The notes under the pieces: generated by a model
Databases searched by the model: none
The model's input: only the letters and a program-made list of their open reading frames with translations
Told to the model about the DNA's origin: nothing
Shown: one piece after another, positions 47,340 through 59,135 of the stretch
How positions within the stretch are numbered: position 1 is the first letter of the stretch
How the letters are laid out: each line of letters begins with the position of its first letter
Made by a program: the position numbers and the translations under genes
DNA from: Hyaloscypha bicolor E
Lineage: Eukaryota > Ascomycota > Leotiomycetes > Helotiales > Hyaloscyphaceae
Reading direction: 5' to 3'
DNA length: 64,000 nt
NCBI RefSeq assembly: GCF_002865645.1
Contig: NW_020194539.1
Coordinates: forward strand, 62,001-126,000

Positions 47340-50300
47340 TCAGCTAACCAGCTCGTGGCGCGCCGGCTGTACAGCACCGTCGACCTCGACGTAGCCGTGA
47401 TGCGGACTAGTCTCCAGAGGCGTGCTGTCCGCCTCCATGAAGCCTGGTTTAAACACGTAACTCAAAGGGGCGGCCGTATTTGATGCCGGAGTTGAATGCA
47501 GCTCACTAGCGCCAGCCGCCTCCGCGTATTGCATATTTCCGGGAGCCGCTAACGCCGGCGCTTGTGTGGGCGGGGTGCGCTTGTGATGTTTGACAAGGAA
47601 GAACACAACGCCTATGATCATGGCGAGCGCGGCCACGCCAACGCCAGCGCCGAGTCCGGCTTTGGCGCCCGTGCTGAGGTGGCCGCTGGCGGCTGCTGCG
47701 GAGGTGGTTGCAGTCGAAAGCTGGTATTGCAGCGCGAAGATTCGGTTTACAATCACAACAACAGTAGTCCCTGTGGCGGTGGAGTTGGGCGCAGTAAGGT
47801 CGTACACCGGAGTTGTCACACAAGGCACATTATTGCCCAGTGAGCTTGAGTACACTGACCAGCCTCTAAACAGTTAAGTTAGTTACATGTTAACAGACGC
47901 CCTTGGTTTTACTGACGAGGGACAACAGGCTGTATTTGAGATGGTCGAATACCCGCTAGGACATGCACTAAGGACAGCTCCGACGTTTATATTATAGGGG
48001 CAACAGGACGGGTTGTTCGGCGCGCAGCCGATCAGCGGGAAGGATGTTGTGGTAGCAGAGGCTATCACAGAGGTAAAGGTTGGCGACCCACAGCCAGCAG
48101 TTAGAACGTCAGATGCTAGTGCTGAGGTTGAAGAGCCAGCCGAAGCAGCTGTCGTGGTAGGGCCAGCGTCCGCTATTCCGGTATAAAAGATAGTTGTAGA
48201 GGTGCCGCACACGATGGACCCGTCAGTTAGGTCGGGTTGTCCGACTCTGCAGAATTGTCAGTAAATGTGGAATAGGATGGGGAGGGAGCACTGACGATGC
48301 GCATACAGCAGAACCTCGATATAACGATATCAATTTTAGCGCCTTTTTCTAACGATATACCGAGGTATCGTTAAATCAAGGATCACGTGCACATATAAAA
48401 AATAAGGAAGAACTAAAGATATATAAAGAACCTCTCAATCCTAACGCCTCACTACTTGTAAAGTACCTCCTGAAAGCTCTAAATAAGCCTGCTTTGCTTT
48501 TCCCACGTTCCTTTGGATAAACGTAGCTTTCAAAGCGTTAAGCTTACATATAACCTCACTTTGTCCATCCTCCTGTTACTTCTCATAAAGATTTACCAAA
48601 TCAAGTGCAGCTATTACTTCAGCTAGCTTCACTTTCTTAATCTCTTTCTCCTGCTCCTCCCCCTCCCCCTCCCCCTCTATATTAGACTAAGTATCCCCTG
48701 AACCTCCACGAGCATAGCGATTTACAATTACCTCTAGCGTTACACTCTCTTCTTCCATGATTGCCTGGTTAATTAGTATAATAAATTGGCTAATGGGAAG
48801 AGGATCGTTGAATTGGGTAGTACTCTAAATGGCTAATTAAAGGGCTTTAATAGTTTCCTTGTCTTTTGCTTATTAAGTAGCCTATTCCTCGTCCAGTTTA
48901 CTATAGGCATCGAGATCTTTACTAAGAAGAGGTTTTGCGATAAGACTTGATTTGTACCAGTAATTAGTAATTATAGAAGTTTTAATGTGGTTATTCCAAG
49001 TATATACTATCCAGTTAATCGCATGGAGTAGAGTAACTGTTTTATTGGGATCCTTATTCGTTTCAAATTACTTAATTATATAGCTAACCCATTACTTGCA
49101 ATAATAAAGCTTAAAGGTATTAATAATGCCCTAATCTGCCAGTTACTAATATAATATCGTATTAAGAGATAGCCATTCTACTTGTATATAAGAGAGAGCT
49201 CGTTTTTCACTAATAAGATTAATGCCATATTCATATCCTGAGAAGTTGTCTATAAAAAGAAGGATATACCGGCCTTGAGCAGAATACTTATAATTAAGCT
49301 AATAGAGGTATTTTATATAGATAATACTAGTTATCTACTTGGAATTATTATATTGGTATTATATACCCAAAAGTCGACGATTAATATACTTAAAGTATTA
49401 AGGGTTCTTACTCTTCCTAATTAATTAAGGCTCTTACTTATTAGTACCTGTAGTATTAACCGTAAGAGCAAGAGTAATTCGCTCTTTGCTTCTTTTGCCC
49501 CTATTACTAGCCTTAGTTACTAGTATATAATTTGGTAATATTTTCTAGTATAAACTAGTCTTATTTATATTCAAGACATTCTCAGGAGGGTATATGGCTA
49601 CCAGGTCTCGATTTTCCTGTATTTGCTTGATATTTTCAGGGCTTTTAATATCTGCCATATTGCCTTTGCTATAGTAAATATATTCCTTAATATGGAAGCG
49701 ATTCTTAAAGTTAGTTAACTACCTATTAGACTATTTAGGCTCTGGTTACTCGTAATATTAGGGGAGAAGGTACCAGATTTCATATGCCTTTTACTTGAGA
49801 ATATCGCCCGTAATTATTACTTTTTACTACTATATCTTCTGCTATTATTTAAAGAGTACTAATTCAAGATCAGGCTAATTAGATTGGCTCGAATATTGAC
49901 CCGTAAGGCTTATATCTTTTCGTATATTAGTATTAAGGTAATTGAATTGAGTACTGAGGCTAAAGGAAACAGTGGATTAGTTGATTTTGTAGTGGAACTC
50001 GTCCTGGAATCATTTAATAAGATTAGTATATATAGCTTTAGGATGGGATTGCTTGTGCCTCCGTAGCGCTCGGCGATCAGCTTCTATTATGCCTCTTCGT
50101 CTCTTTTTGGGCTGTTCAGGGGCTAGAGAACCAGAGGTAAGATTAAGGGGCTGTGATTCGGTGAGATCGAGAGCCTGAGAGGTACCGGAGGGCCCTGGAA
50201 TATTGATAAATTGATCCATTTTCAGGCTAAAGTAGGATAATATACTACCAAAAATTAAGGGTTGGGACCGAAAAACCTTACGATAATCGTAATGCCAAGG

Positions 50301-50724
50301 ATATCGTAAGCCTAAGGCTAAAAAAGTGCAGGACCCTACGGCCGTATCGTATTACTAAGGATATCGCTATATCGGGGATCGCTATAGCGAGGTTCTGCTG
50401 TATAGATCTTGCAATCACACGTCCGGTTGAGAAGTCCGTAGCAGCGCAGCGCTCGTTGGCACAACACTCCACGTTGGTTAAGTAGCCTCCTTGATCTGGC
50501 CCGCAATAGCAGGATGTGGCCTGAATCCCCACGCCATAAGAATAAAAGCACGCTGGGTTGGCCTCTACGGCTGTGGTAACGCAACTGTTCTGTATCCTAG
50601 TCAGTACAGCCTCGTTTACAAAAATAATTTCACAAACCCAGCAACTAGGAAGGATATCGGCACCAGCTAAGCCTATCAAGCCAGCAGCCAGCAGCAAAAG
50701 ATGCTGAGAATCACGCGCCATCAT
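47340..50724 (-). pseudogene. Secreted, single-pass membrane protein gene split by a pogo transposon
   Basis: Host segments 50401-50724 (start ATG 50724) and 48296-48303 form exon 1 once the element and one TA are removed. Exon 2 is 47917-48246 and exon 3 is 47340-47865. Both introns (48247-48295 and 47866-47916; 49 and 51 bp) use a GTCAGT donor. The sum is 1188 nt, an open frame of 395 residues. The N-terminus has a signal peptide (HLLLLAAGLIGLAGA), followed by a Cys-rich ectodomain (CYCGPDQGGYLTNVECC; CCPYNINVG), a Ser/Thr/Ala linker, one transmembrane helix at about 290-312 (AALAMIIGVVFFLV) with KHHKR after it, and a short cytoplasmic tail. This is a common layout of fungal surface proteins; the function is unknown. 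In this copy translation would stop inside the transposon unless the element is excised. Confidence 0.85.
48306..50400 (-). mobile_element. Pogo/Tigger-type DNA transposon in exon 1 of a host gene
   Basis: TIRs CAGCAGAACCTCG at both ends, flanked by TA (48304-48305 and 50401-50402); 2095 bp. Minus-strand transposase remnant: start MDQFINIPGPSG (50219), basic KKRRRG, a CENP-B-like HTH region (FHIKEY), then the DDE domain with NINKTSLYQKILPN, KRSKERITLALTVN, KSKNPQYFKYIN and LLFIDNFSGYEYG. The order matches the Tigger/jerky branch of pogo. Stops at former CAG/TGG codons show RIP, so it cannot move by itself. Confidence 0.9.
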
Positions 50725-51049
50725 GTCGAGTGTCGTGAGCAATCATGAGATGGACAGACGTCGCCGGCAACTCCAGCACGAACGTCAGATTGCGTCTCGT
50801 GAACGATGTGCCGCTGAGGGAGAAGCGAAATAACTGTCTCATCGCTCCAGAAGCATTCAGGGGCTAACCGCCCAGACCAGCCACCGCCCATTTTTGCCAG
50901 ATTGGGACACTAAAAGAATTGAGATTCTTTCAAAGTGCTCAAAAAAATTCTGAAGACCTCCGGGACTACTAAGGTGAAGTCACTGATCACGAATATCAAC
51001 TTATTCTGTTTATTTTGGGTCGCCGGGGAATCAAGGTTTTGGGCGGTTG
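50725..51049. promoter_or_regulatory. Probable promoter of the split membrane-protein gene
   Basis: Normal-GC, non-repetitive sequence directly upstream of ATG 50724 on the minus strand, ending at the MITE at 51050. No core element was identified. Confidence 0.4.
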
Positions 51050-51163
51050 TGTTCCCCCCGAGATATCAATACGGGTGATTGGGCAATCGGCGCTCCCGAT
51101 TGCCCAATCAAATCCCCCATTTCCTAATCGGGAGCCCGAATTATTGGTGTATTGGGGGGAACA
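51050..51163. mobile_element. Small MITE-like element, 114 bp
   Basis: Ends TGTTCCCCCC and GGGGGGAACA are exact inverted repeats. Inside are mirrored GATTGGGCAATCGG, GATTGCCCAATC and CTAATCGGGAGCCC segments. No coding capacity. No convincing target duplication was seen, so the superfamily is open. Confidence 0.65.
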
Positions 51164-51256
51164 GACAGAAAGCTACGAGAGACCATTGTCACGGGATTGT
51201 GCCGACATCCCTACCTTGTTCATCATGAGTAATCTATTACTCATCAATGATGTTTG

Positions 51257-51409
51257 TATCCCTTCGTTCCGGTGAGACATTGCCAGGCGCTAGCAAGGGG
51301 GGTGTGGCTGCACGCAAGCCTCACCTCGCTTTATTACGCTTCAAGAGGCTTGCGTGCAGCCACACCCCCCTTGCTAGCGCCTGGCAATGTCTCACCGGAC
51401 AAAGGGATA
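51257..51409. mobile_element. Foldback MITE with ~66-bp near-perfect arms
   Basis: Left arm 51257-51322 and right arm 51345-51409 are reverse complements (GGTGAGACATTGCCAGGCGC and onward) apart from one small indel near the tips, with a 22-bp loop. TA at both tips (TATCCC...GGGATA) fits Tc1/mariner-type (Stowaway-like) insertion. Not RIP-mutated. Confidence 0.85.
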
Positions 51410-51901
51410 GTCCCTTTCCCTCTACCAGCTCCGCATTTAATCATGTTCACCAGAACGGAGAGGGGCCGTCTGCAGGCCATCAATTCCACGTCGCATTGCC
51501 ACAGCACTTCCGCGTGACTGAGAGCGCAGAAACCACCACAGTCGGTAAAATTTTCTGAGGACCTGAAACCATAGAAGTATCCACCCCCCAACCGCCCAAA
51601 CCCCCATCCGCCCACCCCAAAAAAATCAATTTTTAATCAACCCTTTATTATAATTACAAATCCTATTAAATAATAACGTCCCATAGTATTTTCGATATCC
51701 TAACAAATTTATATTCATTTTAACCTTGTAATACGGCTAGAATCGCCCGTAAGGTAGTAAAAGGTAGGGGTTTTTTATATATACGTCCTACTAAAAATCC
51801 CCAAAAAAATTTGACCGCTACTTAAATAATGCTTATTTAACTACTATAATATACTTTACTACCACATAAATTAATTTCTAAATCTTTTGCCGCTTACCGA
51901 A

Positions 51902-54230
51902 ATGCCTATTAAGAAAAATTACTATCCCGAATACAAGGGCAATCCCGACGAGGTCCCTAAAGTAGTAAGGCTTTAAATAGCCCACAACTATTATCTCGAC
52001 TAAAATAAGAAGAAATTAATATGCCAAGTTACTAGGGAGTATAGAGTTCGTTAGGAAATACTTCGAGATTGAATTAAGGAAGCAAAACCAAAGGCAGAGG
52101 TTATAATAGTATAATAGCGGCTATTACTAATTAAGGAGGCAATAATCTAATAATATATTATGAAATTAGAAGTATAGGAATAGCTACTAATAGTTTATTA
52201 GATTCAGAAGATAGTAATTAAGTTACTAAAGGCATAAGATAAAGATTTAATTACGAACTCTCTTGAAATTAACTAGTATTAAGTGTTACGTGGCACCAGT
52301 CACGTGGTGCCACTACACGTGACTTAGCGTGTAGCCAGTGCTTTTAGCCGGGCGCACAGCCTTCAGCTCAATTCAAGCTCTTTATCACCACTGCAATATC
52401 ACCTTATCGTGACATTAAGGTTTCCTTAATTACTATCCAGACCTTAAATCTCGAATTATTTCATTACTTAATAAAGACCGAGTTATTATAGAAAATCTAG
52501 AGCAGATTACAAGATATTTCGAGCTTTATTAAACGAAAAAAGCAGAGTATAATATATATAATAATAATATTTATAATATAAATAAAAAGGGGGTAATAAT
52601 AGGGATTTTAACTAAAATACGAATTATTTACTCAAGGAAAACAAAGAAGCCAAAAATTATATAATAAGGTAGCCAAAAGTGGGTTTTATTAATTAAGTAT
52701 ATATTATTAAGTAAATAAGTTCTTAGTTCTTTTATTATTTTTAAGGCTAAGGTTTTTTATAAGAATTAGGTTAAGGCATTACTAAATAGCTATATCTGCG
52801 CCTCCGAAAAGAATTAGATAGATAATAAGCTTTATATTAAGTAATTTCAAAGGATATTTAAGCTAGAAATATTAGAAGTAAAAAAGAGAAAGTATAAAAT
52901 ATTTCTTTTTAATAGTTATAGTTCTTATATAACCCTAGAGATTATAAGATTCTATAAAGAGAAAAAGATTATTCTATTTTACTTTCTAGCTTACTTAATA
53001 TATATTCTTTAATCTTATAATATAGGCATTTTCGGGCCTCTAGTATAGTTATACTATATATATCTTATAAATAAGACTTATTAGGGAAAAGGGTATTTAA
53101 TTAATAAGATTAAGTTTCTAGAAATCCTATAGCTAGTACAAGCTAATGCCTTTAATTACTAGAATATTATATTCTTATAAAGGAAATATAGTCTTTTTCT
53201 ATTTAATCCTAAAGTTATTATTAGCTAACTTCCTATTATAATATTATAAAGAGAAAAAAAGGCAGAAAAAACTCGAATATAAAAGCTATTACTTTTTATA
53301 ATCTTTATAAGTTAACTAATTATTTCTAGTAATATAATTTCTTTGGTTATTATAACTTTCTAGAATATTACTAATATTAAGGCTATTCTTAAAGCTACTA
53401 ATAAGATAAATAGTAAGATTAAGGTTATTACTAAATCTCAAGCTCGAATATAGTAAAATTAAGCTAAGATAAGGAAATAAATAGCTAATCTTTAGCTTAT
53501 TATTTAAAAGTTAGTAAATTTAGCTACTATAGTACTTATAATAACTCTCTTATCCTAAGCTATAAATAAAGAGCTAATTAAAGTAGCTAATAATTATAAG
53601 AATTATAAGAAGATTTCGAAAAAAGATAAGAATAAGATTACGGATATAAGAGTTCTAAATATAGTATTAATAGAAAAGGTATTAGAAGCCAAGGTAATAT
53701 AGAAGAAGAAAAGAAAGAAGGAGATTATAATATAGAAGAGATTAAAGGCTATTACTAGGTTATAGAAATCGCTTTATAATTATATGCTAAACGACTTTAG
53801 GAAATAAGGTCCTAATATATTTTAAGAAGTTAAGGATATTATTATGCTAGAGAACTGACTTTTAAAGCTATTAAAGATTTCAAAAACACTAAAATTCCGT
53901 TAGAAAAAAGCACTACTAATAAGCTCTCTAATCAAGTATATACTCTCTAAGATTAATTTCCCTAGTATTTTACTATTACCTGAAAAGCTATAATTAACTA
54001 CTCTCTTATTTCCTCTTTTATTAAGTTTTATCTTTATTCTATTTCCCTTAATATAATAATTTCCTAAAAAGCCCAAAAAATAAAGAAAGACGAAGATAAA
54101 AGAGGTAGTTTATAAGGTAATTAAACTACTAGTAATAGTTACAAATAGCGGGAGAAAGAGTAAAAGGAGGCTATTTCATAATGAAGTTCTAATAAGAGCT
54201 CGGGCTAATTAAGGGAAAATATAAAGCTCA
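51902..54230 (+). pseudogene. Pogo/Fot1 transposase of the 7-kb element, broken
   Basis: ATG at 51902 (MPIKKNYYPEYKGNPDEVPK). The N-terminal HTH region is interrupted by a solo LTR at 52284. The DDE domain reads FNSYSSYITLEIIRFYKEKK near 52905-52970, then LAYLIYIL and YNIGIFGPL near 52985-53045, matching the family's DGHGSH...HILQPLDVGVFGPL with Asp and His lost. A lysine-rich C-terminus follows to about 54230. Many TAG stops. Confidence 0.8.
52284..52414. repeat. Solo LTR, 131 bp, not RIP-mutated
   Basis: Starts TGTTACGTGGC and ends ATCGTGACA, flanked by the 5-bp duplication ttaag (52279-52283 and 52415-52419). GC and CpA content are normal, in contrast with the surrounding transposase remnant, so it arrived later. 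At 131 bp it is short for an LTR (TRIM-like). Confidence 0.82.
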
Positions 54231-57200
54231 AGTTTTTTAAATAAATATATATTTTTCAGAAATTAAATAGTTATTTATTAATTAAACTTTAGTATTAGAC
54301 CTATATAGTTACGTAACTTTATATAATTAGCTAGCTATAGAAAAGCCCTAAAGCCGGAAACTTATAAAGAGTCTTAATAGCTTTGGGATATCCGAACTAT
54401 TACTAGTACCTAATATTTAAAAAGAGTATTCTATATTCCTATAATAAGTAACCTATTACAGATATACTTAATCTTTAATTTAAGCAGAAATCTAAGGGCT
54501 ATACTTTATAATTCAAACTCTTAGAGTAATTAATATTTATAAGCCAGATTATATAATTTATAGGGAATTCTAGAGGTTTTAATTCCCAAAAACCGTTTGG
54601 GTTCTTATATTAAGTATATTTCCTAATAGTTCTAATATTTTAATATAATTCCCTAAGGGCTAAACTATTACTTATAAGGGAAATAAGAAAGCTAGTCTAG
54701 ATATTATTAAATAAAGGGCCTCGAGCTTAAAGCTTAAGCTTAAAAAGTATAAAAAGCTTATAATTCTTCTAAAAATAACCCAAGCTTTAATAGGCTAGAA
54801 AAGTTTAAGTTTATTATATATTATTACTTATATAACCAGAAATAGAACTTAGGAACGGAACTAAAGAACGGGACTTGAGTTATATAGTATAACTTATATA
54901 ACTCTTACTATAAACTCCTTGTTTGAATTAATTAGTTAAACTCATTTTTTAATACTAAGTTTTTATTAGGGCAACTTCCTGTTTCTAAAGGCTTTAGATA
55001 GAATAGCTAATAAGTTTCTTAGCTATTAGCTAAAACTTATTAGCTAGAAAATAGGCTCACAAGTAATAAATAAGATTACTAAGTAAAACTCTCCTAACTA
55101 TAATACTAATATATTTTATTACTTTATAAAATAATTAGATATAAGAGCCTTATTAAATATAATATATCTCGAACTATAAGTAATATTTCGTAAGGTATAG
55201 GGAAAGTCTTAGTACTTAACTAGTATTATAGTCTAGCCTAAAGGCACTTGCTATTCTTTATATCTAACTTAATAGAAATAAGAAGTACTTATATTTTAAT
55301 TTAAGAAATAATTAGGATTTTATATAGACTTAGAATAGCGGTTTGCTTTATAGAAAGAGAATGAACTAGATTACTTATACTATATTAATCTTTAGGAAAG
55401 CTTGTAATAAATACTATAACTTCTAAAATACTCTTAAGAAAGCTTTCCTAAACTAAAGTAGGCTAGTTTATAATCTTGAAAGATTTATAGGAAACTTATA
55501 TACCCGAGAGTATAAGCGCTTAAGATAAATATTATTTAAGTTCTAATCTATAATAAAAGGAAAGTAAAATACGTAAAAGTATATAAAATAAAAGTAAAAT
55601 AAAATATTCGGGTATTAGATAAATAGAAAGCCTAACTATAAATTATAAGAACTAGTACTAACTAGGCATATATATAAAGAAAGAACTTATTAAAGTTAGA
55701 GGTAAGATAAGGGAAAGATAAGAGAAACTAAAAAATAAGTTAGTATATATTTTATAAAAGTAAATAGGGAAATGTCTAAATAGCCTAAAGGCGAGAAATA
55801 TATATTAAAGAAATTGAGATTAGAGGGAAAAGGGCTATTTCCTATAAGAATAAGTTAGAATATATTTCAAGATAAAGAATAGAAATACTTAGTAGCGGCC
55901 CGAAGGCTTTTATAAGTATTAAAGAAGAGGAGAAGGTATTAAAGAAGGAAAAGAGATATTAAAGAAAGAAAGGAGGAATCTAAATAGAAGTTAGCCTCTT
56001 TTTTAGAAGTTCGAGAAAGAGTACTCCTAAAGAGCCCGAAAGTATAAAAGGTATTATAGTAGGGATTTTACCCCTATTAGTTATATAGTTCTGTTATATA
56101 ACCTCCGGACATTTATATAGTCCGTAGTCCGCTTATATTACCCCTCTCTCCTTCTTAGTTCTTAGAAATCAATCAACCTTCACTCTCTAATTTCACACCT
56201 CACTCGTATATTGTAATCCCATACTATGGAAGCCTATTCTTTATTCCTATATTACTTCGTGTTTTATATCCCTATTATAGTATCGGAAAAGAAAAGATAT
56301 TAGAGAAGGAAAGAAGAAATCTAAAATTTAGCTTTTTAAGAAATAAGTGAGTTAAAGACTTATAGTATGGAAGTTCCGAATAAAAGTAATCCGGAAGTAG
56401 TAATTAAGTACTAGCTCTTAGTATTATTAGTAAAGGAGTTAAAGGAGGAGGAGTTCGGAAGAGAAGGGATTTAGAGAAAGAGGAAAAGGTTATAAGATAG
56501 TTAGATACTAGCTCTTAGTATTAATAGAGGTATTAATAAAGGTATTAATAGAGAAGGTATTAGTAGAGGGCAGAAGCTCTTGGTATTAATAGTAAAATCG
56601 AAAAAATATAGAAGAAAAATAGAGGTTTTAGAGTAAAGATAGAATAAAGTTATAGTTTTATAGAAAATAAAGGTACTAGTATAGGATATTATATTATTAT
56701 ATAATTCTATATTTACTTTTATTATTTATTAAGGATATATATCTCTTAGGGAAAATATTACTTAGAATTCTTAAGCCTCTCTAATTTAATAATTATATAT
56801 TCGAAAAATAAGAAATAAATATAATTATATATACTAGAATAAAGGAATTTTTCTTATCTAAAAATTATAATTATAATATTACTAAATATAGAGATATAGA
56901 AGTTCATATAATAAGCTATATATAGAGATTTAAGAAGGCTTAAGCTACCTTAAATTATTTATAATTAGTAAAGTAAATTAGCTAATTATATAAGTTAAGT
57001 CTAATTTAATTATTATTAGTATATCTTAGCTTTTATAAATTAGTAAGATAAAGAATATTTATATCTTTATTTTTATAACTATAGTACCTAAAATTATAAT
57101 TTTTTAATATTTAAATACATTTAATCTAGGGCTATTAAGTACTAATATTTTTATTTTTAGGTATTATTTATTATAAATTCATTCGGGTTTAAGTAATTAT
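54231..57200. other. Degenerate interior of the 7-kb element
   Basis: AT-rich DNA with short open stretches and purine-rich repeats (GGTATTAATAGAG-type, about 56520-56570; AAAGAAGGA-type, 55920-55980). No domain could be recognised. Confidence 0.5.
56055..56279. repeat. Probable solo LTR, 225 bp
   Basis: A segment from TATAGTAGGG to CCCTATTATA with normal-GC patches, flanked by a 4-bp duplication gtat (56051-56054 and 56280-56283). The inside has promoter-like CT-rich sequence (about 56145-56200). The duplication is 4 bp rather than 5, so this call is weaker than the other solo LTRs. Confidence 0.55.
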
Positions 57201-57639
57201 ATTAAATATATATCTTTATATCCTAAAAGTAAATAATAAAGATATAGCCACACTAGTTTTAATTATAGCCTAAACCTTAACCTCCTTCCAAAAACAACTT
57301 TAATTCCAATATATAATACTATTACTAAAGCTCTTCTTTATTAAAAATATATTAAATATAGCTTTAAATAATAGCTCTAGTAAAGATAAAAGCGGCAGAA
57401 AAGGTAATAAAGGCGCAAATAAGCAAAAAGATAATATTTATAATATGCCCTCTAATAATTTAAACTTAGTCTATAATATTTTCTCTTATTACCATATTTA
57501 ACTAATAAATCCCTTTACTTCTCGACTTTTGCCTTATATATAACTTCTTCTTTTTCCTCTTTCTTTTCTATAATAATACTTTAATCTTCTTATATTACCC
57601 GATAATACTACTAAAGTAGTAAAGCAAATTAATAATAAA

Positions 57640-58150
57640 GCTAAAGTTAGAGAGATAGAGCTATACTAGGGCAGGAAGCTAAAAGAATTAGAGAAAAGCA
57701 AGGTAAATCTAAAAATAAGCTTGGTATATACTCGCGGAACCAAATCCTTTCAAGCTTATATTACTTATAGTAATAAGAAGAGACCGAGAGGCCCTTTTAA
57801 ACGCTATATAGTTATAGAAGGCGAATTTAATAGTGCTTATACAAATTACAGATATAATAATAATAGTAAAGTCTATATTTTCTATTAACTTAATACTAAT
57901 TCTACCAAGTCTGGAAAGCCTCGCTCCGTATCTATAAAACCCTTTATACTAAAGCTTTGACTGCCTATAAGATATAGAAAGCGAGCATAAAAATAGATAT
58001 AAGATTAGAAGATAAAGGGGAAGGAGATTATAGTAGAGAAGAAGAGTAAGGATACTAGAGAAAAAGAGGATAAAGGAAATATAAATAATTCGAGTAATAT
58101 AGATAGTATAAAAAATACGGATAGTAAAAGAGATATATCTCGTAATTTAT
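57640..58150 (+). pseudogene. Cysteine-rich (DUF3716-like) ORF remnant in the 7-kb element
   Basis: The plus strand reads FQAYITYSNKKRPRGPFQRY then SAYTNYRYNNNSKVYIF at about 57745-57890. Several Tyr codons stand where TGY-to-TAY RIP changes would have removed Cys. Assuming that, the pattern C-x2-C-x6-GPF-x2-C-x11-C-x2-C-x7-C matches the fungal DUF3716 zinc-ribbon-like module (GPF...CV...ACxNC...C). The function of that domain is not known. Confidence 0.5.
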
Positions 58151-58640
58151 AGGACTTGCCTTACGGACCATATAAGCTAAAGGGAAATTAGAAGTAGTTA
58201 AGAATAAGGCATATATACTATACTTTAGGAGAATATTATAGCAGGAATAAATATAAATACTAGTATCTATATTAATTATAAATAGCTTTATTTTAGCCAC
58301 TTCTCTATAAGTTATATATATATATACAAGTATAATAATAGTTTATAAGAAAGGAACCTCGATTTTAGTAATATAGTACGTATAAAGTAGAGTGCTACTA
58401 TTCCTAATAATTTTTGGTGGGTAAGGCATAGCACACGCTAAAATCACAAAATCACTACCTTACGGGCGATTCTAGCCGCACTATAAGGTTAAAATAAATA
58501 TAAATTTATCAGGATATCGAAAATACTATAGGACGTTATTATTTAATAGGATTTGTAATTATAATAAAGGGTTGATTAAAAATCGATTTTTTTGGGGTGG
58601 GCGGATGGGGGTTTGGGCGGTTGGCTAGTGGATACTTCTA

Positions 58641-59127
58641 CCTGCCTGCTGATGAACTCTGACGAGGTTCTGTAATTGACACGCCCATGGACGATGGTTC
58701 TGCTTCCGACGATGTTCCCGAGCAGTCTGATGGGGAGTACGACAATCACTTAAGCCACTCTAGCTCAATCCCAACAGAAGACTAGCTTTTTCGGGATAGG
58801 GATTGACCTATATAGCCAGTGAGCGATGGTGTTGATAACGAGCCCCAAGTATCGTGCAATACTTTAATAATGTGTTAGTGTTCTTCGGTCCGAAACTTAG
58901 ACGGCACTCACAACAAGTTTATAAAGCTCCATTTTGGCTGGATAAGCGGCCTGAAATACCAATACCGTATCAAACCTGGACAATCACCTCCGAAACCGGT
59001 AGACCACATGATCAAGAAGCCAGCTAGAACCAGAGCAAAGGTTGGGCTCTCGTTCGAAAGGTGTTATTCAGGGAGGGGAGGGCTCATATATATAATGGGA
59101 TGAGAGACCTAATACATACGGGAAGCT
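58641..59127. other. Gene-fragment-like sequence between two transposons
   Basis: Normal GC. The plus strand at about 58680-58870 reads as acidic, low-complexity protein (PMDDGSASDDVPEQSDGEYD) but is cut by stops at CAG-like positions. It may be a relic of a host gene. No family was recognised. Confidence 0.4.
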
Positions 59128-59135
59128 ATATACGG

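Larger units (their letters stand above)
51574..58638 (+). mobile_element. Large (7065 bp) pogo/Fot1-class transposon with 185-bp TIRs
   Basis: The left TIR 51574-51758 and right TIR 58454-58638 are each 185 bp, starting GAAGTATCCAC and ending in ATCGCCCGTAAGGTAGT, flanked by TA (51572-51573 and 58639-58640). The interior is AT-rich and RIP-degraded. A pogo-type transposase lies in the left half and a second, Cys-rich ORF remnant in the right half. Two solo LTRs (52284-52414 and 56055-56279) are inserted. Seven kb is large for a pogo element (usually 2-3 kb), so it may be a composite. Confidence 0.88.
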
